A DNA stretch of 64,000 nt from Bacteroidia bacterium (GCA_018000995.1 JAGNIU010000001.1:332744-396743); one strand, 5' to 3'; shown: positions 25,365 to 37,066, counted from the stretch's first letter. Notes: generated from the sequence alone by a model not told the origin. Numbers and translations are program-made.

Positions 25365-26243
25365 ATGACAATTGCGGTATACGCGCGCAACACTAAAGAC
25401 AATCATCCTCTTTATATCGAAAAATTAGCTGCTCTTTTGAAAAAAGAAAAAGTTAATCTTATCGTTTACGAATCGTATTATCAGTTTCTTCAAAAACAAT
25501 ACAACTTCAAAACAGAGCTTGAAACTTTTTCTTGTTCCGATTCATTAAAATCAAAAGCAGATTATGTGATTTGTTTAGGTGGTGATGGTACTATGCTTGA
25601 AACACTTGCTTTGGTAAGAAAATCAGGCATTCCTGTACTTGGTGTAAACACCGGTCGATTAGGTTTTTTAGCTTCAGTTTCGAAAGATGATATCGAAAAA
25701 GCGGCTTTGCTTTTAGTTGAAGAAAAATTTAGTTTAGACAAACGCGAATTACTTGAAATTGTTGGGGGCGAAAAACAATTTGCTGATGTAAATTACGGAT
25801 TAAACGAATTTACCATTCACAAAAAAGATTCTTCAGCCATGATTCACATTGACACTTATGTTGATGATGTGTTTTTAAATTCTTATTTCGCCGACGGTTT
25901 AATTGTATCAACACCAACAGGATCTACAGCGTATTCTTTAAGTTGCGGCGGACCAATTATGGTTCCTGATTCTGAAAATTTTATTATTACTCCTATTGCA
26001 CCACATAATTTAAATGTGCGACCAATCGTTATTTCCAATAACAAAACTTTGAGTTTTAAAGTTAGCGGACGTTATGACGGGTTCAATATTTCGCTTGATT
26101 CTCGCGGCTCACAAATCAACTCAAGCACCGAAATAAAAATCAAAAAAGCCGATTTCAGATTTAACATGATTAGCTTCGAAGGACAGCATTTCTTTGAAAC
26201 CCTTCGCAACAAATTATTGTGGGGCTTAGACAAGCGCCGATAA
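25365..26243 (+). CDS. nadK: NAD kinase
   Basis: Phosphorylates NAD to NADP with ATP or polyphosphate. 292 residues. GGDGTML (72-78) is the catalytic Asp motif, followed by NTGRLGFLA, the NE substrate-binding motif in GLNEFTIHKK, and the Gly/Thr-rich STPTGSTAYSLSCGGPI segment; all are family hallmarks. The ATG lies four bases after a TACCTTTA box with no Shine-Dalgarno. The next gene, an NADP-type malic enzyme, consumes its product class, but a 100-nt gap makes co-transcription uncertain. Confidence 0.97.
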   Translation: MTIAVYARNTKDNHPLYIEKLAALLKKEKVNLIVYESYYQFLQKQYNFKTELETFSCSDSLKSKADYVICLGGDGTMLETLALVRKSGIPVLGVNTGRLGFLASVSKDDIEKAALLLVEEKFSLDKRELLEIVGGEKQFADVNYGLNEFTIHKKDSSAMIHIDTYVDDVFLNSYFADGLIVSTPTGSTAYSLSCGGPIMVPDSENFIITPIAPHNLNVRPIVISNNKTLSFKVSGRYDGFNISLDSRGSQINSSTEIKIKKADFRFNMISFEGQHFFETLRNKLLWGLDKRR

Positions 26244-26343
26244 TTGGCTAATTGATTGATTATCAGACTATTTAATCCGCGTTAAAATCTGTCCGTTTTC
26301 TAAAGATTTCGTATTTTCGCTATTCACTAAATTTTGAAAATTT

Positions 26344-28614
26344 ATGGCCAAATTCAGACGAGAAGATGCGCTTGATTATCACTCACAAGGCAGGCCCGGA
26401 AAAATTGAAGTAGTCCCAACAAAACCATATAGTACCCAACGCGATTTAACTCTCGCCTACTCTCCCGGAGTAGCGGAACCGTGTTTGGAAATTGAAAAAA
26501 ATCCGGAAGACGCTTACAAATACACAGCTAAAGGAAACTTAGTAGCAGTAATTTCAAACGGAACTGCTGTTCTTGGTCTAGGCGATATTGGAGCGCTAGC
26601 TTCAAAACCCGTAATGGAAGGTAAGGGTTTGCTTTTTAAAATTTTTGCTGATATAGATGTTTTCGACATTGAAGTTGACACAAAGAACATTGATGAATTT
26701 GTAAACACCGTAAAAAATATCGCACCAACATTCGGGGGAATTAATTTAGAAGATATAAAAGCTCCCGAGTGTTTTGAAATTGAGCGTCGCTTAAAAGAAG
26801 TTTTAAATATTCCTTTAATGCACGATGACCAACATGGTACCGCGATTATTTCTGCAGCCGGATTATTAAATGCTGTTGAGATTGCAGGGAAGAAAATGGA
26901 GAAGGTGAAGTTGGTTATTAATGGTGCGGGAGCTTCTGCTAACTCTTGTGCAAAAATGTACATAGCTGTTGGTGTGAAGAAAGAAAATATTACAATGCTC
27001 GATAGTAAGGGCGTAATCCATAAAGGTCGTACAGATTTAGATCAATACAAATCTTTCTTTGCTTCTGATAACACAAAAATAAACACATTGGAAGAAGCCA
27101 TTAAAGGAGCTGATGTTTTTGTTGGTTTATCGAAAGGAAATATTTTGAATCAACAAATGGTTCAGAGTATGGCAAAAAAATGTATTGTTTTTGCATTAGC
27201 AAATCCAACGCCTGAAATTTCTTACGAAGATGCTATTGCAGCACGTAAAGATATTATCATGGCAACAGGAAGAAGCGATCATCCTAATCAAGTGAACAAC
27301 GTATTAGGATTTCCTTTTATTTTCCGTGGAGCGATGGATGTTCGCGCCACTTGTATTAACGAAGAAATGAAATTAGCTGCTACAAAAGCAATTGCCGAAT
27401 TAGCAAAAGAACCTGTTCCTGATTATGTGAACTTAGCATACGGTTCAAAAAATTTAAGTTTTGGTGAAGAATATATTATTCCAAAACCAATTGATAGTCG
27501 TTTAATCTCTGCAGTATCAGCCGCAGTTGCAAAAGCAGCAATTGATAGCGGAGTTGCAAAACATATTATTACAGATTGGGATGCCTACAAAACATCTTTG
27601 GACAATCGTTTAGGAAAAGACAACAAATTAATGCGCTCTCTTGCTAATAAAGCAAAGAGCAATCCAAAACGCGTTGTGTTTACCGAAGCCGATACTTACA
27701 AAATTTTAAAAGCCGCACAAGTGGTGCGCGACGAAGGTATTGCTAAACCAATTTTATTAGGTAACAAAGAAAAAATTCTAAAATTATTAGAAGAGTACCA
27801 ATTAGATTTAGGTGACACCCCTATCATCGATCCGTGGTTAGCAGAGGAAGAAGCAAAACGTAACGAGTATGGCGACATGCTTTGGCGTAAACGCAATCGT
27901 CGCGGTTTAACGCAGTACGATGCAAGAAAATTAATGCGCGACCGAAATTATTTTGGCGCCATGATGGTTGAGTTAGGTTTAGCTGATGCGATGATTTCAG
28001 GTTTAACCAGAAAATACAATGCCCCAATTAAACCCGCACTAGAAATTATCGGCGTTCAACCGGGAGTTAGTAAAGTAGCAGGACTTTACATGATGATTAC
28101 AAAAAAAGGTCCGTACTTTTTTGCAGACACAACCATGAATGTAAATCCAACTGCACAAGAGTTGGTTGATATTGCTGTGTTGACTGCAAATACAGTGAAG
28201 AGTTATAACATCACACCGCGCATCGCCATGTTGTCGTATTCAAACTTTGGTTCTGTTACAGGAGAAGTTCCTAATAAAGTTGCTGAGGCTGTAAAAATAT
28301 TACACAATAATTATCCCGGCTTAATTGTGGATGGCGATATACAAGCCAACTTTGCGTTGAACAATAATTTATTAAAAGAGCAATTTCCGTTTAGCACATT
28401 GGCCGATAAAAGTGTAAACACATTTATTTTCCCAAATCTTGCTGCCGGAAATATTGCTTATAAATTAATGCAAGAGATGGGTGGCTCTGAAGCTATTGGT
28501 CCGGTATTAATGGGATTAAAAAAACCTGTACACGTATTGCAACTAGGAAGCTCCGTTCGTGAAATCGTTAATATGATAATCATTTCTGTGTTAGACGCTC
28601 AAAATAAAAAATGA
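26344..28614 (+). CDS. maeB: NADP-dependent malic enzyme with phosphotransacetylase-like domain
   Basis: Oxidative decarboxylation of malate to pyruvate with NADP. 756 residues in the MaeB layout: malic domains 1 to about 420 ([38 protein letters not shown] with metal ligands, [14 protein letters not shown] for NADP) and a C-terminal phosphotransacetylase-like domain (about 425-756, [23 protein letters not shown] and [21 protein letters not shown]). In characterised MaeB the C-terminal domain is regulatory, binding acetyl-CoA, and is not catalytic. The stop overlaps ruvA by 4 nt (ATGA). Length and motifs are complete. Confidence 0.96.
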   Translation: MAKFRREDALDYHSQGRPGKIEVVPTKPYSTQRDLTLAYSPGVAEPCLEIEKNPEDAYKYTAKGNLVAVISNGTAVLGLGDIGALASKPVMEGKGLLFKIFADIDVFDIEVDTKNIDEFVNTVKNIAPTFGGINLEDIKAPECFEIERRLKEVLNIPLMHDDQHGTAIISAAGLLNAVEIAGKKMEKVKLVINGAGASANSCAKMYIAVGVKKENITMLDSKGVIHKGRTDLDQYKSFFASDNTKINTLEEAIKGADVFVGLSKGNILNQQMVQSMAKKCIVFALANPTPEISYEDAIAARKDIIMATGRSDHPNQVNNVLGFPFIFRGAMDVRATCINEEMKLAATKAIAELAKEPVPDYVNLAYGSKNLSFGEEYIIPKPIDSRLISAVSAAVAKAAIDSGVAKHIITDWDAYKTSLDNRLGKDNKLMRSLANKAKSNPKRVVFTEADTYKILKAAQVVRDEGIAKPILLGNKEKILKLLEEYQLDLGDTPIIDPWLAEEEAKRNEYGDMLWRKRNRRGLTQYDARKLMRDRNYFGAMMVELGLADAMISGLTRKYNAPIKPALEIIGVQPGVSKVAGLYMMITKKGPYFFADTTMNVNPTAQELVDIAVLTANTVKSYNITPRIAMLSYSNFGSVTGEVPNKVAEAVKILHNNYPGLIVDGDIQANFALNNNLLKEQFPFSTLADKSVNTFIFPNLAAGNIAYKLMQEMGGSEAIGPVLMGLKKPVHVLQLGSSVREIVNMIIISVLDAQNKK

Positions 28615-29204
28615 TTAGTTACATAGAAGGCCATATTTCCGAATTAAATCCTGCGCTCATTACCCTTGAAACAAATGGTATTGGTTATTCGTTATTAATT
28701 TCTTTGAACACTTACACTGCTTTTGCCGGTAAAGAAAAAGCAAAAATATTTATTGAAAGCGTTTTTGTTCGTGATGACAATCCGCGTTATTTCGGCTTCC
28801 ACACTATTGATGAGCGCGATTTATTCCGCAAATTAATTTCAGTTTCTGGCGTTGGAGGATCAAGTGCAATGCTAATGTTATCGTCTCTTGCCCCTTCTGA
28901 AATTGCCGGAGCGATAAATACTGCCAATGTGTCCTTGTTAAAAAGTATAAAGGGAATAGGCGAAAAAACAGCTCAGCGTATAGTTGTCGACCTTAAAGGA
29001 AAATTAGGCAAACATGAGGGAGGAATTTCGCAGATTTTAACACCTTCGTACAATAAAAATAAGGAGGAGGCGTTAATGGCTTTAACTACACTAGGCTTCC
29101 CCCGTGCTACCGCCGAAAAAGCTATTGAAAAAAGCTTAAAGCAACAAGGCGTTAGTTCTGAGAGTGTAGAAACTTTAATAAAAACGGCACTAAAAAACTT
29201 ATAG
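28611..29204 (+). CDS. ruvA: Holliday junction branch migration protein RuvA
   Basis: Tetrameric junction-binding subunit that targets the RuvB motor. 197 residues: N-terminal OB fold ([30 protein letters not shown]), two helix-hairpin-helix motifs ([16 protein letters not shown] about 72-87 and [21 protein letters not shown] about 107-127) and the C-terminal helical domain III ([21 protein letters not shown]) that contacts RuvB. Overlaps maeB and is 10 nt before sprA; ruvA next to sprA is an arrangement I know from several Bacteroidota. Confidence 0.96.
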   Translation: MISYIEGHISELNPALITLETNGIGYSLLISLNTYTAFAGKEKAKIFIESVFVRDDNPRYFGFHTIDERDLFRKLISVSGVGGSSAMLMLSSLAPSEIAGAINTANVSLLKSIKGIGEKTAQRIVVDLKGKLGKHEGGISQILTPSYNKNKEEALMALTTLGFPRATAEKAIEKSLKQQGVSSESVETLIKTALKNL

Positions 29205-29214
29205 ACTTAATAAA

Positions 29215-32200
29215 GTGAGGCTTAAAGGCGTTTTAAATTTTTTGGTATTTGGGGCTACGTCAGCAGCCTTAATGGGCATTGTATTTAACTCAAGCGCCAA
29301 CCGAAATTTATTTAAACCCGTTTATGATATTTCAGGACAGACAAAAGTTTTAGCAGTTGATACTCCCGAAGTAGATCTTCCTTATAAATTCGGAGACAAT
29401 CAGGGTAATGAACCGATTTACGATGACAAACACCAACTTTATCTTCAAAATCCTTCCAATGTAAAAACCGATATTCAATACAATCCGGAAACCGGAAATT
29501 ACGATGTGTCTCAAAAAATGGGAAAACTCGATTACCGTCCGGATACTTATATCGACGCACAGGATTATCAGGATTACGTCTTTAAAAAATCAACTCACGA
29601 TTACTGGCGCACAAAAATTGCAGCCGAAGACATGAACAAGCCACGTAAAGGGATTGTTCCGAAATTACAAGTGAACAGCGAATTGTTTGACAGAATTTTT
29701 GGAGGTAACACCGTTGATATTCGTCCAACCGGTACCGCAGAATTAATTTTTGGTTTAAACAGAAACAAAACATTAAACCCTGCTATTCCTCAAAGACAGC
29801 AAAAGGTTACCAACTTCGATTTTAACATGCGTATCCAATTAAACTTAATTGGTAAAATTGGAGACAAATTAAAAATTACAACCAGCTACAATACCGAAGC
29901 CTCTTTCGATTGGGAAAATCAAATTAAATTAGATTACACCGGTTACGAAGATGAGATTATTAAAAAAATTGAAGCTGGTAACGTTTCATTACCACTTAAC
30001 AGTTCTTTAATTACAGGAAGTCAAAGTTTATTTGGTATAAAAACACAATTACAATTTGGGCGTTTAACTATGACCACCATTTTATCGCAACAACGTGGTA
30101 AAAAACAAGAGGTAAATATTCAGGGTGGCGCACAAACACAACAGTTTTCAGTTAACGGCGATAATTACGAAGCCAACAAACACTTTTTCTTATCTCATTA
30201 TTTCCGTGACAACTATAACGCATGGATGGCTACTTTACCTGTAATGAGTACACCTATTGTAATTACCAAAGTAGAAGTTTATTTATTAAACCAAACCGGC
30301 AACACTGAACAAACGCGTAACATTGTTGCTTTTGAAGATTTAGGTGAAGATAGTTTACACGTACAGCCCTTTTTTAAACCTAGCAGTGGTTGTTTAAGCA
30401 ACAATAACTACGCTGTTAATGACAGCGCGGGGGTTATTCCGCATAACGGCGCCAATAGTTTGTATTCAATTGTTTCAAATACAACAACGGGACTTTTATC
30501 TGATAGAAAAATTTCAAATGCCACTTCAGTGTTAACAAACTCAGCTGTTGTTTCTAATATTTGTAACGGGGCAAATGGACAATACATGGTTGCCGGGCGC
30601 GATTTTGATTTAATTAGTAATGCAAGAAAATTAAATCCAACTGAATACACATTAAACAACCGCTTAGGATTTATTTCCTTAAATCAAACTTTGAATAACG
30701 ATCAAGCGCTTGCTGTTTCTTTTCAGTTCACCTTTAATGGCAAAACCTATCAGGTTGGTGAATTTACCGATCAAGTTCCTGATAATACTTTAGCCATCTT
30801 TGCAAAATTATTAAAACCGGTAACCGTAAACGTAAAATATCCAACATGGGATTTAATGATGAAAAACGTTTATTCATTAAGCGCATATAACCTCAACCAA
30901 CAAGATTTTCAATTGAACGTTTACTACAATAACATCGAAACAGGTGTTGACATTCCTTACATTCCTTACGGGTCAATTAATGGCCAACAATTAGTTCGTG
31001 TTCTGGATTGTGATAAACTAAGTGTAAACGGTGACAGGTTTTCGGATGGCGTGTTCGACTTTTTACCCGGCTTTACTATAAATCCTGCTAATGGAAGAAT
31101 TTATTTTACAACCATCGAACCATTTGGTTCAACATTACAATCTAAGTTTAATCAAACAGATGATTTTCCAACTGCTAACAAATATTTGTTTCAGGAACTT
31201 TATGATTCAACGCGTGTTTCTGCGCAACAGTTGCAGGAAAAAAACCGTTACAAAATTAAAGGCTCTTACAAATCAGCTTCAGGTTCCGAAATTTCTTTAA
31301 ACGCCCTTAACATTCCGCAAGGCGCGGTTGTTGTAACAGCGAACGGCGTACGATTAACTGAAAACTCTGATTATACTGTTGATTATACTTTAGGTCGCGT
31401 AAAAATTATTAACGAGAGTATTTTAAACAGTGGGGCTCAAATTAAAGTTTCGGTTGAAAGTAATTCCTTATTTAACGTTCAGCAAAAAAGTTTAATGGGT
31501 ACGCGCCTCGACTTTAAAGTAAATCGTGATTTAACTTTAGGTGGTAGCTTCCTCCGTTTTTCTGAGAAACCTGTAACGCAAAAAATTAGTACTGGCGACG
31601 AACCTGTATCGAATATTATTTACGGCGTTGATTACAATTACAAAACTGAAGTTCCTTTTTTAACGCGTGTTATCGATCGTATTCCTTTAATCAACACCAA
31701 AGAAATGAGTAGCATTACCACGCAAGGTGAGTTTGCTCATTTAATTCCAGGTAACGCCGCCGCCATTGGTAAAAAAGGAAATTCTTATATCGATGATTTT
31801 GAAGGAAGCATTTCTTTAATTGATATTCGTAGTCCGCAAGCCTGGATCCTCGCCAGTATTCCGCAAGGACAGCCCGCATTATTTCCTGAAGCCAGCGCAA
31901 ATGATGATATTGATATTGGGAAAAACAGAGCGCGGTTTAACTGGTACACCATTGACCCGGCTTTAACTCGGAATCAATCCGGAGTAACACCAAGCAATTA
32001 TAACAAAAACGTTTATTCAAACAATTTATACCGTCAGATTCTTGAAACAGAATTGTTTCCGGGCAAAACGCCACCTAACGGTCAGCCCGTTGTGCTTCCT
32101 GTTTTAGAATTAGGTTTTTATCCTGCTGAACGCGGGCCATATAACTTAGATGTTCTTCCTGTAGGAGGTAAAACTGCCGGAGTTGATGGTGCAACCGGAA

Positions 32201-35200
32201 GATTAAACAATCCTGCAAGTCGTTGGGGTGGTATGATGCGCCGTTTAGAGACAAATGATTTTCAGGCCGCCAACATTGAATACCTTCAGTTTTGGGTGAT
32301 GGATCCTTTTAACGAAGATTACAATGTAGACACGCATCCTGATATGGATAAAGACAATCTTCCTTCAGGAGATTTATACATTAACATTGGAAACGTATCA
32401 GAAGATATTTTAAAAGACGGTCGTATGTCGTATGAAAATGGGCTGCCTGGTGTATCTGCAAGTACTTCCAACTTACCTGTTGTATCTACAAACCTTGGCG
32501 TTACTCCTACTTTGCCTCCTATAACAAATTCTTTTTCCTCCGATCCTGACGATCGCGCAAAACAAGATGTTGGTTATGACGGCATCGACAATCCTGCTGA
32601 GGTGGATAAGTTTGGTGCGTCCCTAGCTGCTATGCAAACCTTGAGTGGTTTTAACGCCTCAGCCGAATTAAACGCAAACTTTTTTAAAGATCCTTCATCT
32701 GATGATTATAATTTCTTTAGAGATGATGATTACGATAGTGGTGATAAAAAAACATTAGACCGCTACAGATTTTACAATAACTCAGAAGGAAATTCACCTA
32801 CTGAAGAGGTTTACAAAAACCAAAATAGCGGAGGGTATTCAACAGTAAGTTCTAACAACCCAAACATTGAAGATATTAATAAGGATAATACGTTGAGTGA
32901 AACTGAAAATTACTATCAATACCGTATTAAAATTTCGAAACAAGATTTAGACCCGAATAATGTGGGAAATAATTTTATTGTAAACTCATTTGAAGGAACG
33001 GGTGATATTGAAGGCATTAAAAAAACTGTTCGTTGGTATCAATTTAAAGTGCCGGTTACACAATTTGAAAATGTAGTTGGTGGTATTGAAGGCTTCAACT
33101 CTATTCGTTTTATGCGTGTGTACATGAAAGGGTTTGATAAGCCGGTTGTATTACGTATTGCCCGTTTTGAAATGGTGCGTAGCGATTGGAGACGTTATCA
33201 ATTTGACTTAAGCAGACCGGGAGAATATTTAGGTAATGAAGACAACTCGACTTCATTTGACGTATCTGCAGTAAGTGTGCAAGAGAACGGACAAAAAGCT
33301 CCTGTTAATTATGTAATTCCGCCGGGCATTCAACAACAGCAAAATATTCAAACAACAAACTTAGTATTACAAAACGAACAAGCTTTACAACTTCGTACAA
33401 CCAATTTAAAAGATGGTGATAGTCGCGCTGTTTTCAGAAACATGGATCAGGATATGCGAATGTTTAAAAACTTGAAAATGTTTGTGCATGGTGAAAAATT
33501 AGGTTTAGATCCATTAAATGATGGTGACTTAACTGTATTTATCCGTTTAGGTACCGACTACAATAACAACTATTACGAATACGAAATTCCATTACAATTA
33601 ACTGCACCTGCTTATTACGATCCGAATAACGAGAACGATAAAAATTTAGTTTGGCCAGGAGCCAATGAAATAAATATTTTGTTTGACGAATTAACCAGCG
33701 CGAAAGAATCCCGTAATCAAAGTACAGGAAGAGATTTAAGTTTAACGCAAAAACCTTTTTCTATTGCCTCAGGTAATAACACCATTACAATTGTTGGTAA
33801 TCCAAATTTAGGTAGTGTAAAAAGTATTATGATTGGAATCCGCAATCCGAAAGATGACGGCGCATTACCACATAGTGCTGAGGTATGGGTTAACGAATTA
33901 CGTTTAACTGATTTTAATAATAAAGGCGGCTGGGCAACAACGGGTCGCGTGCAAGCTAAACTCGCCGACTTAGGACAAGTATCACTAGCGGGAACCTATA
34001 GCAAACCGTTTTTTGGAAGTGTAGAAAAGAAAATTAACGAACGCAGTAAAGAAACTACTTTGAATTGGGATTTCACTTCACAATTTCAAATTGGTAAATT
34101 TTTCCCTGCTAAATGGAAAGTAAGTTTGCCTGTTTATTATTCGTATGGTGAAACCAGAATTAAACCATTGTTTAATCCGTATGAACCCGATGTGGCTTTA
34201 GATAATTTAAAGCCCAACGAACACTTTAGTGCTGAAGACATAAAGAAATTAAAATTTAATGCTTTAGATTATTCTAAACGTAAGGGTATCAACTTTACCA
34301 ACGTGCGTGTTGACGGATTAAAACGTGCCGGCGCAAAACCAATGCCCTGGGATATTTCCAATTTTGCAGTTACTTATGCTTACACCGAACAATTCCGCCG
34401 CAACGTAAACATTCATCACAACATTTTAAAACAATACAGAGCTAACGTCACTTATGGATTCCAGTTACAACCAAAAGCTTGGAAGCCATTTAGCAAAATG
34501 AAAATTTTTGAAAACAAATGGTTTGCACTCATTAAAGATTTCAATTTACAGCCTTTACCAAATCGTTTTGGTGTGTCGTTGGATATTACCCGGAATTACT
34601 CAGAATTATTAAACCGTGATATCACCAGTTTCTATACTAACAGTGATGACCGCACATTAACGCAGTTCAACAAACAGTTTTTAATTTCTCGCGCCTATGA
34701 TTTCAGATGGGATTTTTCTAAAGCATTAAAGTTTGATTACACCGCCAATAATGACGGACGAATTTTAGAGCCTTACGGCGCTATTGATACAAAAGAAAAG
34801 AAAGATACTATTAAACAAAATTTACTGGGCTTTGGTGAAAATATGGTGTTCCGTCAGCAGTTTAATATTAACTATACTGTTCCGCTAAATAAAATTCCTA
34901 TTCTCGATTTTGTTACTTTATCGTATCGTTATGGCGGCACTTATACTTGGAACAGAAAACCATTTGCTGCTGATGAGAAAATTGGTAACACTATTCAAAA
35001 TACAAATACAAAAAACTATACTGCTAATCTTAACATGATTAGTTTGTATAATAAAATTCCTTATTTAAGGCGGATAAATTCAGGGCAATCTTCAAAACCC
35101 GGTAAGAGCTCGTCAGTTAAATCAAAGAATACTTCTTCAGCCAGCGATTCTACTGCAGTAGATAAAGTTAAAGAGTCGGATAACTTTAAAGACATTGGAG

Positions 35201-36615
35201 AATTTTTAGCGCGTGGCGTAATGATGATTAAAACCGTAAATTTTGTTGTACAACAAACCAACGGAACCGGTATGCCAAACTTTAATCCAAAATCAGAATA
35301 TCTTGGTATGGATTGGGGACAAAATCAAGCGCCAGGTTTACCATTTATTGCAGGTTCTCAAGATGACATCAGGCCTTATGCGTATGAACAAGGTTGGTTA
35401 ACGCTTAACCCAAATCAAACCACGCCATACACTCGCAATAAAGCACAAACCATAACGTATCGAACAAGTATTGAACCTCACGGAAGTTTGAAAATAGAAT
35501 TAAACGGCTCGCAAAACAGAAGTCATAATGTAACGGAATTTATGCGTTGGGACTCTATTTCTAACTCGTATAACTTCCACGAAAGTCCAAACGAAACCGG
35601 AAACTTCAGCACAAGTGTATTTACTTTAGGAAAATCCTTTACTGATAAAGGTAGAGGCGTAGAATCAGAATTGTTTAAAGAGTTTTTAGTAATTCGTCAG
35701 GATTATGCTCGTCAGTTGAGTGAAGACAACGCTGCGCACTCGGCAGGTTTGCAAACAAATGGTTTGGGTGATCCTTATTATGATGGATATAACCCCACAC
35801 AGCAAGATGTTTTAATGGGGGCTTTTTATGAAACATACACCGGAAGAAAAATTAGAAATTACGGAACAAAAAATATTTTTCCGGGAATACCAATGCCTAA
35901 CTGGACAATTACTTGGGACGGTTTAGGAAAAATTAAATCTCTACAAAAAATATTCCGTGCCATTACACTTCGTCATAGCTATAAATCAAATTATACAATT
36001 GGCGGTTATTCAAACAACTTATTATTTGTTAGCGATAACAACGACCGTGTTGTTTCTCGTTCGCCTGTACAAAATCCGGTAATTAACGGAACAGCAGAGA
36101 GCGCCAACTTTACACCATATTACAACGTTGCTTCAATCGTCATCAGTGAAGGTTTTCAACCATTAATTAAATTAGATTTACAATTTGTGAAACCGGGATG
36201 GCAAGGTAATTTTGAAATTAAACGTGATAAAACCGTAACGTTAAACTTTACCGGCCCGCAAATTATTGAAACAAAAGGTCAGGAATATGTAATTGGGGTT
36301 GGATACCGTTATCCTAAATTAACTATAAAAAGACTAAGTATTCAGGGCAAACCTTTACAAAGTGATTTAAATATTAAAGTTGACTTAAGTTACCGCCGCA
36401 ACGTATCGGTAATTAGACGAATAGTTGATGAGATTAGTACGCCAACCGGAGGTACAAATATCATCACCTTGCGTTCAGCTATTGATTATCAGTTAACTCA
36501 AAACATAAACCTGCGTATATTTTATGATTGGATTAGAACAACGCCTCAAACCTCGGCCTCGTTCCCAACCTCTAACGTTAACGCCGGATTTAGCTTAAGG
36601 ATTAACCTCCAATAA
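29215..36615 (+). CDS. sprA: Type IX secretion translocon protein SprA/Sov
   Basis: Giant outer-membrane barrel forming the T9SS protein channel. 2466 residues, comparable with about 2400-2500 in Flavobacterium SprA and Porphyromonas Sov. It starts at GTG with a hydrophobic signal (about 5-25, VLNFLVFGATSAALMGIVF), followed by the SprA N-terminal region (DTYIDAQDYQDYVFKKSTHDYWRTKIAAED), repeated SprA blocks (NFDFNMRIQLNLIGKIGDKLKITTSYNTEASFDWENQIKLDY; ARFNWYTIDPALT; AEVWVNELRLTDF) and a very long series of beta-strands ending in AGFSLRINLQ. No frameshift is seen over 7.4 kb. It follows ruvA by 10 nt and precedes gcvH, which has its own promoter. With porZ it shows a functional T9SS; cargo genes are at 24036 and 56940. 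Confidence 0.97.
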   Translation: MRLKGVLNFLVFGATSAALMGIVFNSSANRNLFKPVYDISGQTKVLAVDTPEVDLPYKFGDNQGNEPIYDDKHQLYLQNPSNVKTDIQYNPETGNYDVSQKMGKLDYRPDTYIDAQDYQDYVFKKSTHDYWRTKIAAEDMNKPRKGIVPKLQVNSELFDRIFGGNTVDIRPTGTAELIFGLNRNKTLNPAIPQRQQKVTNFDFNMRIQLNLIGKIGDKLKITTSYNTEASFDWENQIKLDYTGYEDEIIKKIEAGNVSLPLNSSLITGSQSLFGIKTQLQFGRLTMTTILSQQRGKKQEVNIQGGAQTQQFSVNGDNYEANKHFFLSHYFRDNYNAWMATLPVMSTPIVITKVEVYLLNQTGNTEQTRNIVAFEDLGEDSLHVQPFFKPSSGCLSNNNYAVNDSAGVIPHNGANSLYSIVSNTTTGLLSDRKISNATSVLTNSAVVSNICNGANGQYMVAGRDFDLISNARKLNPTEYTLNNRLGFISLNQTLNNDQALAVSFQFTFNGKTYQVGEFTDQVPDNTLAIFAKLLKPVTVNVKYPTWDLMMKNVYSLSAYNLNQQDFQLNVYYNNIETGVDIPYIPYGSINGQQLVRVLDCDKLSVNGDRFSDGVFDFLPGFTINPANGRIYFTTIEPFGSTLQSKFNQTDDFPTANKYLFQELYDSTRVSAQQLQEKNRYKIKGSYKSASGSEISLNALNIPQGAVVVTANGVRLTENSDYTVDYTLGRVKIINESILNSGAQIKVSVESNSLFNVQQKSLMGTRLDFKVNRDLTLGGSFLRFSEKPVTQKISTGDEPVSNIIYGVDYNYKTEVPFLTRVIDRIPLINTKEMSSITTQGEFAHLIPGNAAAIGKKGNSYIDDFEGSISLIDIRSPQAWILASIPQGQPALFPEASANDDIDIGKNRARFNWYTIDPALTRNQSGVTPSNYNKNVYSNNLYRQILETELFPGKTPPNGQPVVLPVLELGFYPAERGPYNLDVLPVGGKTAGVDGATGRLNNPASRWGGMMRRLETNDFQAANIEYLQFWVMDPFNEDYNVDTHPDMDKDNLPSGDLYINIGNVSEDILKDGRMSYENGLPGVSASTSNLPVVSTNLGVTPTLPPITNSFSSDPDDRAKQDVGYDGIDNPAEVDKFGASLAAMQTLSGFNASAELNANFFKDPSSDDYNFFRDDDYDSGDKKTLDRYRFYNNSEGNSPTEEVYKNQNSGGYSTVSSNNPNIEDINKDNTLSETENYYQYRIKISKQDLDPNNVGNNFIVNSFEGTGDIEGIKKTVRWYQFKVPVTQFENVVGGIEGFNSIRFMRVYMKGFDKPVVLRIARFEMVRSDWRRYQFDLSRPGEYLGNEDNSTSFDVSAVSVQENGQKAPVNYVIPPGIQQQQNIQTTNLVLQNEQALQLRTTNLKDGDSRAVFRNMDQDMRMFKNLKMFVHGEKLGLDPLNDGDLTVFIRLGTDYNNNYYEYEIPLQLTAPAYYDPNNENDKNLVWPGANEINILFDELTSAKESRNQSTGRDLSLTQKPFSIASGNNTITIVGNPNLGSVKSIMIGIRNPKDDGALPHSAEVWVNELRLTDFNNKGGWATTGRVQAKLADLGQVSLAGTYSKPFFGSVEKKINERSKETTLNWDFTSQFQIGKFFPAKWKVSLPVYYSYGETRIKPLFNPYEPDVALDNLKPNEHFSAEDIKKLKFNALDYSKRKGINFTNVRVDGLKRAGAKPMPWDISNFAVTYAYTEQFRRNVNIHHNILKQYRANVTYGFQLQPKAWKPFSKMKIFENKWFALIKDFNLQPLPNRFGVSLDITRNYSELLNRDITSFYTNSDDRTLTQFNKQFLISRAYDFRWDFSKALKFDYTANNDGRILEPYGAIDTKEKKDTIKQNLLGFGENMVFRQQFNINYTVPLNKIPILDFVTLSYRYGGTYTWNRKPFAADEKIGNTIQNTNTKNYTANLNMISLYNKIPYLRRINSGQSSKPGKSSSVKSKNTSSASDSTAVDKVKESDNFKDIGEFLARGVMMIKTVNFVVQQTNGTGMPNFNPKSEYLGMDWGQNQAPGLPFIAGSQDDIRPYAYEQGWLTLNPNQTTPYTRNKAQTITYRTSIEPHGSLKIELNGSQNRSHNVTEFMRWDSISNSYNFHESPNETGNFSTSVFTLGKSFTDKGRGVESELFKEFLVIRQDYARQLSEDNAAHSAGLQTNGLGDPYYDGYNPTQQDVLMGAFYETYTGRKIRNYGTKNIFPGIPMPNWTITWDGLGKIKSLQKIFRAITLRHSYKSNYTIGGYSNNLLFVSDNNDRVVSRSPVQNPVINGTAESANFTPYYNVASIVISEGFQPLIKLDLQFVKPGWQGNFEIKRDKTVTLNFTGPQIIETKGQEYVIGVGYRYPKLTIKRLSIQGKPLQSDLNIKVDLSYRRNVSVIRRIVDEISTPTGGTNIITLRSAIDYQLTQNINLRIFYDWIRTTPQTSASFPTSNVNAGFSLRINLQ

Positions 36616-36621
36616 AAATCA

Positions 36622-36652
36622 TTTGTAAATATTAACTAAACACATACATTTG
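36622..36652 (+). promoter_or_regulatory. Promoter of gcvH
   Basis: TTTG at 36622-36625, a 19-nt spacer and TACATTTG at 36645-36652 give an exact Bacteroidota -33/-7 promoter, 13 nt before the gcvH ATG. This is the best complete promoter in the window. Confidence 0.75.
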
Positions 36653-36665
36653 TAAAAAAACAATT

Positions 36666-37046
36666 ATGAATTTTCCTTCAGACCTTAAATACACAAAAGA
36701 CCACGAGTGGGTAAAAGTAAACGGTGGCGAAGCTACTATTGGTATTACTGATTTCGCGCAAAAAGAATTAGGCGACATTGTTTATGTCGATATTTCTACA
36801 ATTGGCGAAACTGTTGAGATGGAACAAGTGTTCGGTACAGTTGAAGCGGTTAAAACCGTTTCTGATTTATTTATGCCTGTATCCGGTAAAGTTTTAGAAG
36901 CGAATAAAGATATTGATTCAGCTCCTGAAAGCGTAAATACTGATCCTTATGGAAAGGGCTGGATTATTAAAATTGCAATCTCTGATGCTAAACAATTAGA
37001 TAGCTTGTTATCAGCTGATGCTTACAAAAAATTAATTGGCGCTTAA
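36666..37046 (+). CDS. gcvH: Glycine cleavage system H protein
   Basis: Lipoyl carrier shuttling the methylamine group between the P, T and L proteins of glycine cleavage. 126 residues. The lipoylation site is Lys63 in [12 protein letters not shown], and [30 protein letters not shown] is the conserved N-terminal barrel. It is a single gene between its own promoter and a terminator, directly after sprA; the other gcv genes are not in the window. Confidence 0.97.
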   Translation: MNFPSDLKYTKDHEWVKVNGGEATIGITDFAQKELGDIVYVDISTIGETVEMEQVFGTVEAVKTVSDLFMPVSGKVLEANKDIDSAPESVNTDPYGKGWIIKIAISDAKQLDSLLSADAYKKLIGA

Positions 37047-37066
37047 TTCTGATTAAAAATAATAAT

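Noticed and set aside
26514..26963. 149-codon minus-strand frame inside maeB
   Set aside because: Lies wholly within a fully conserved malic enzyme and has no recognisable motif.
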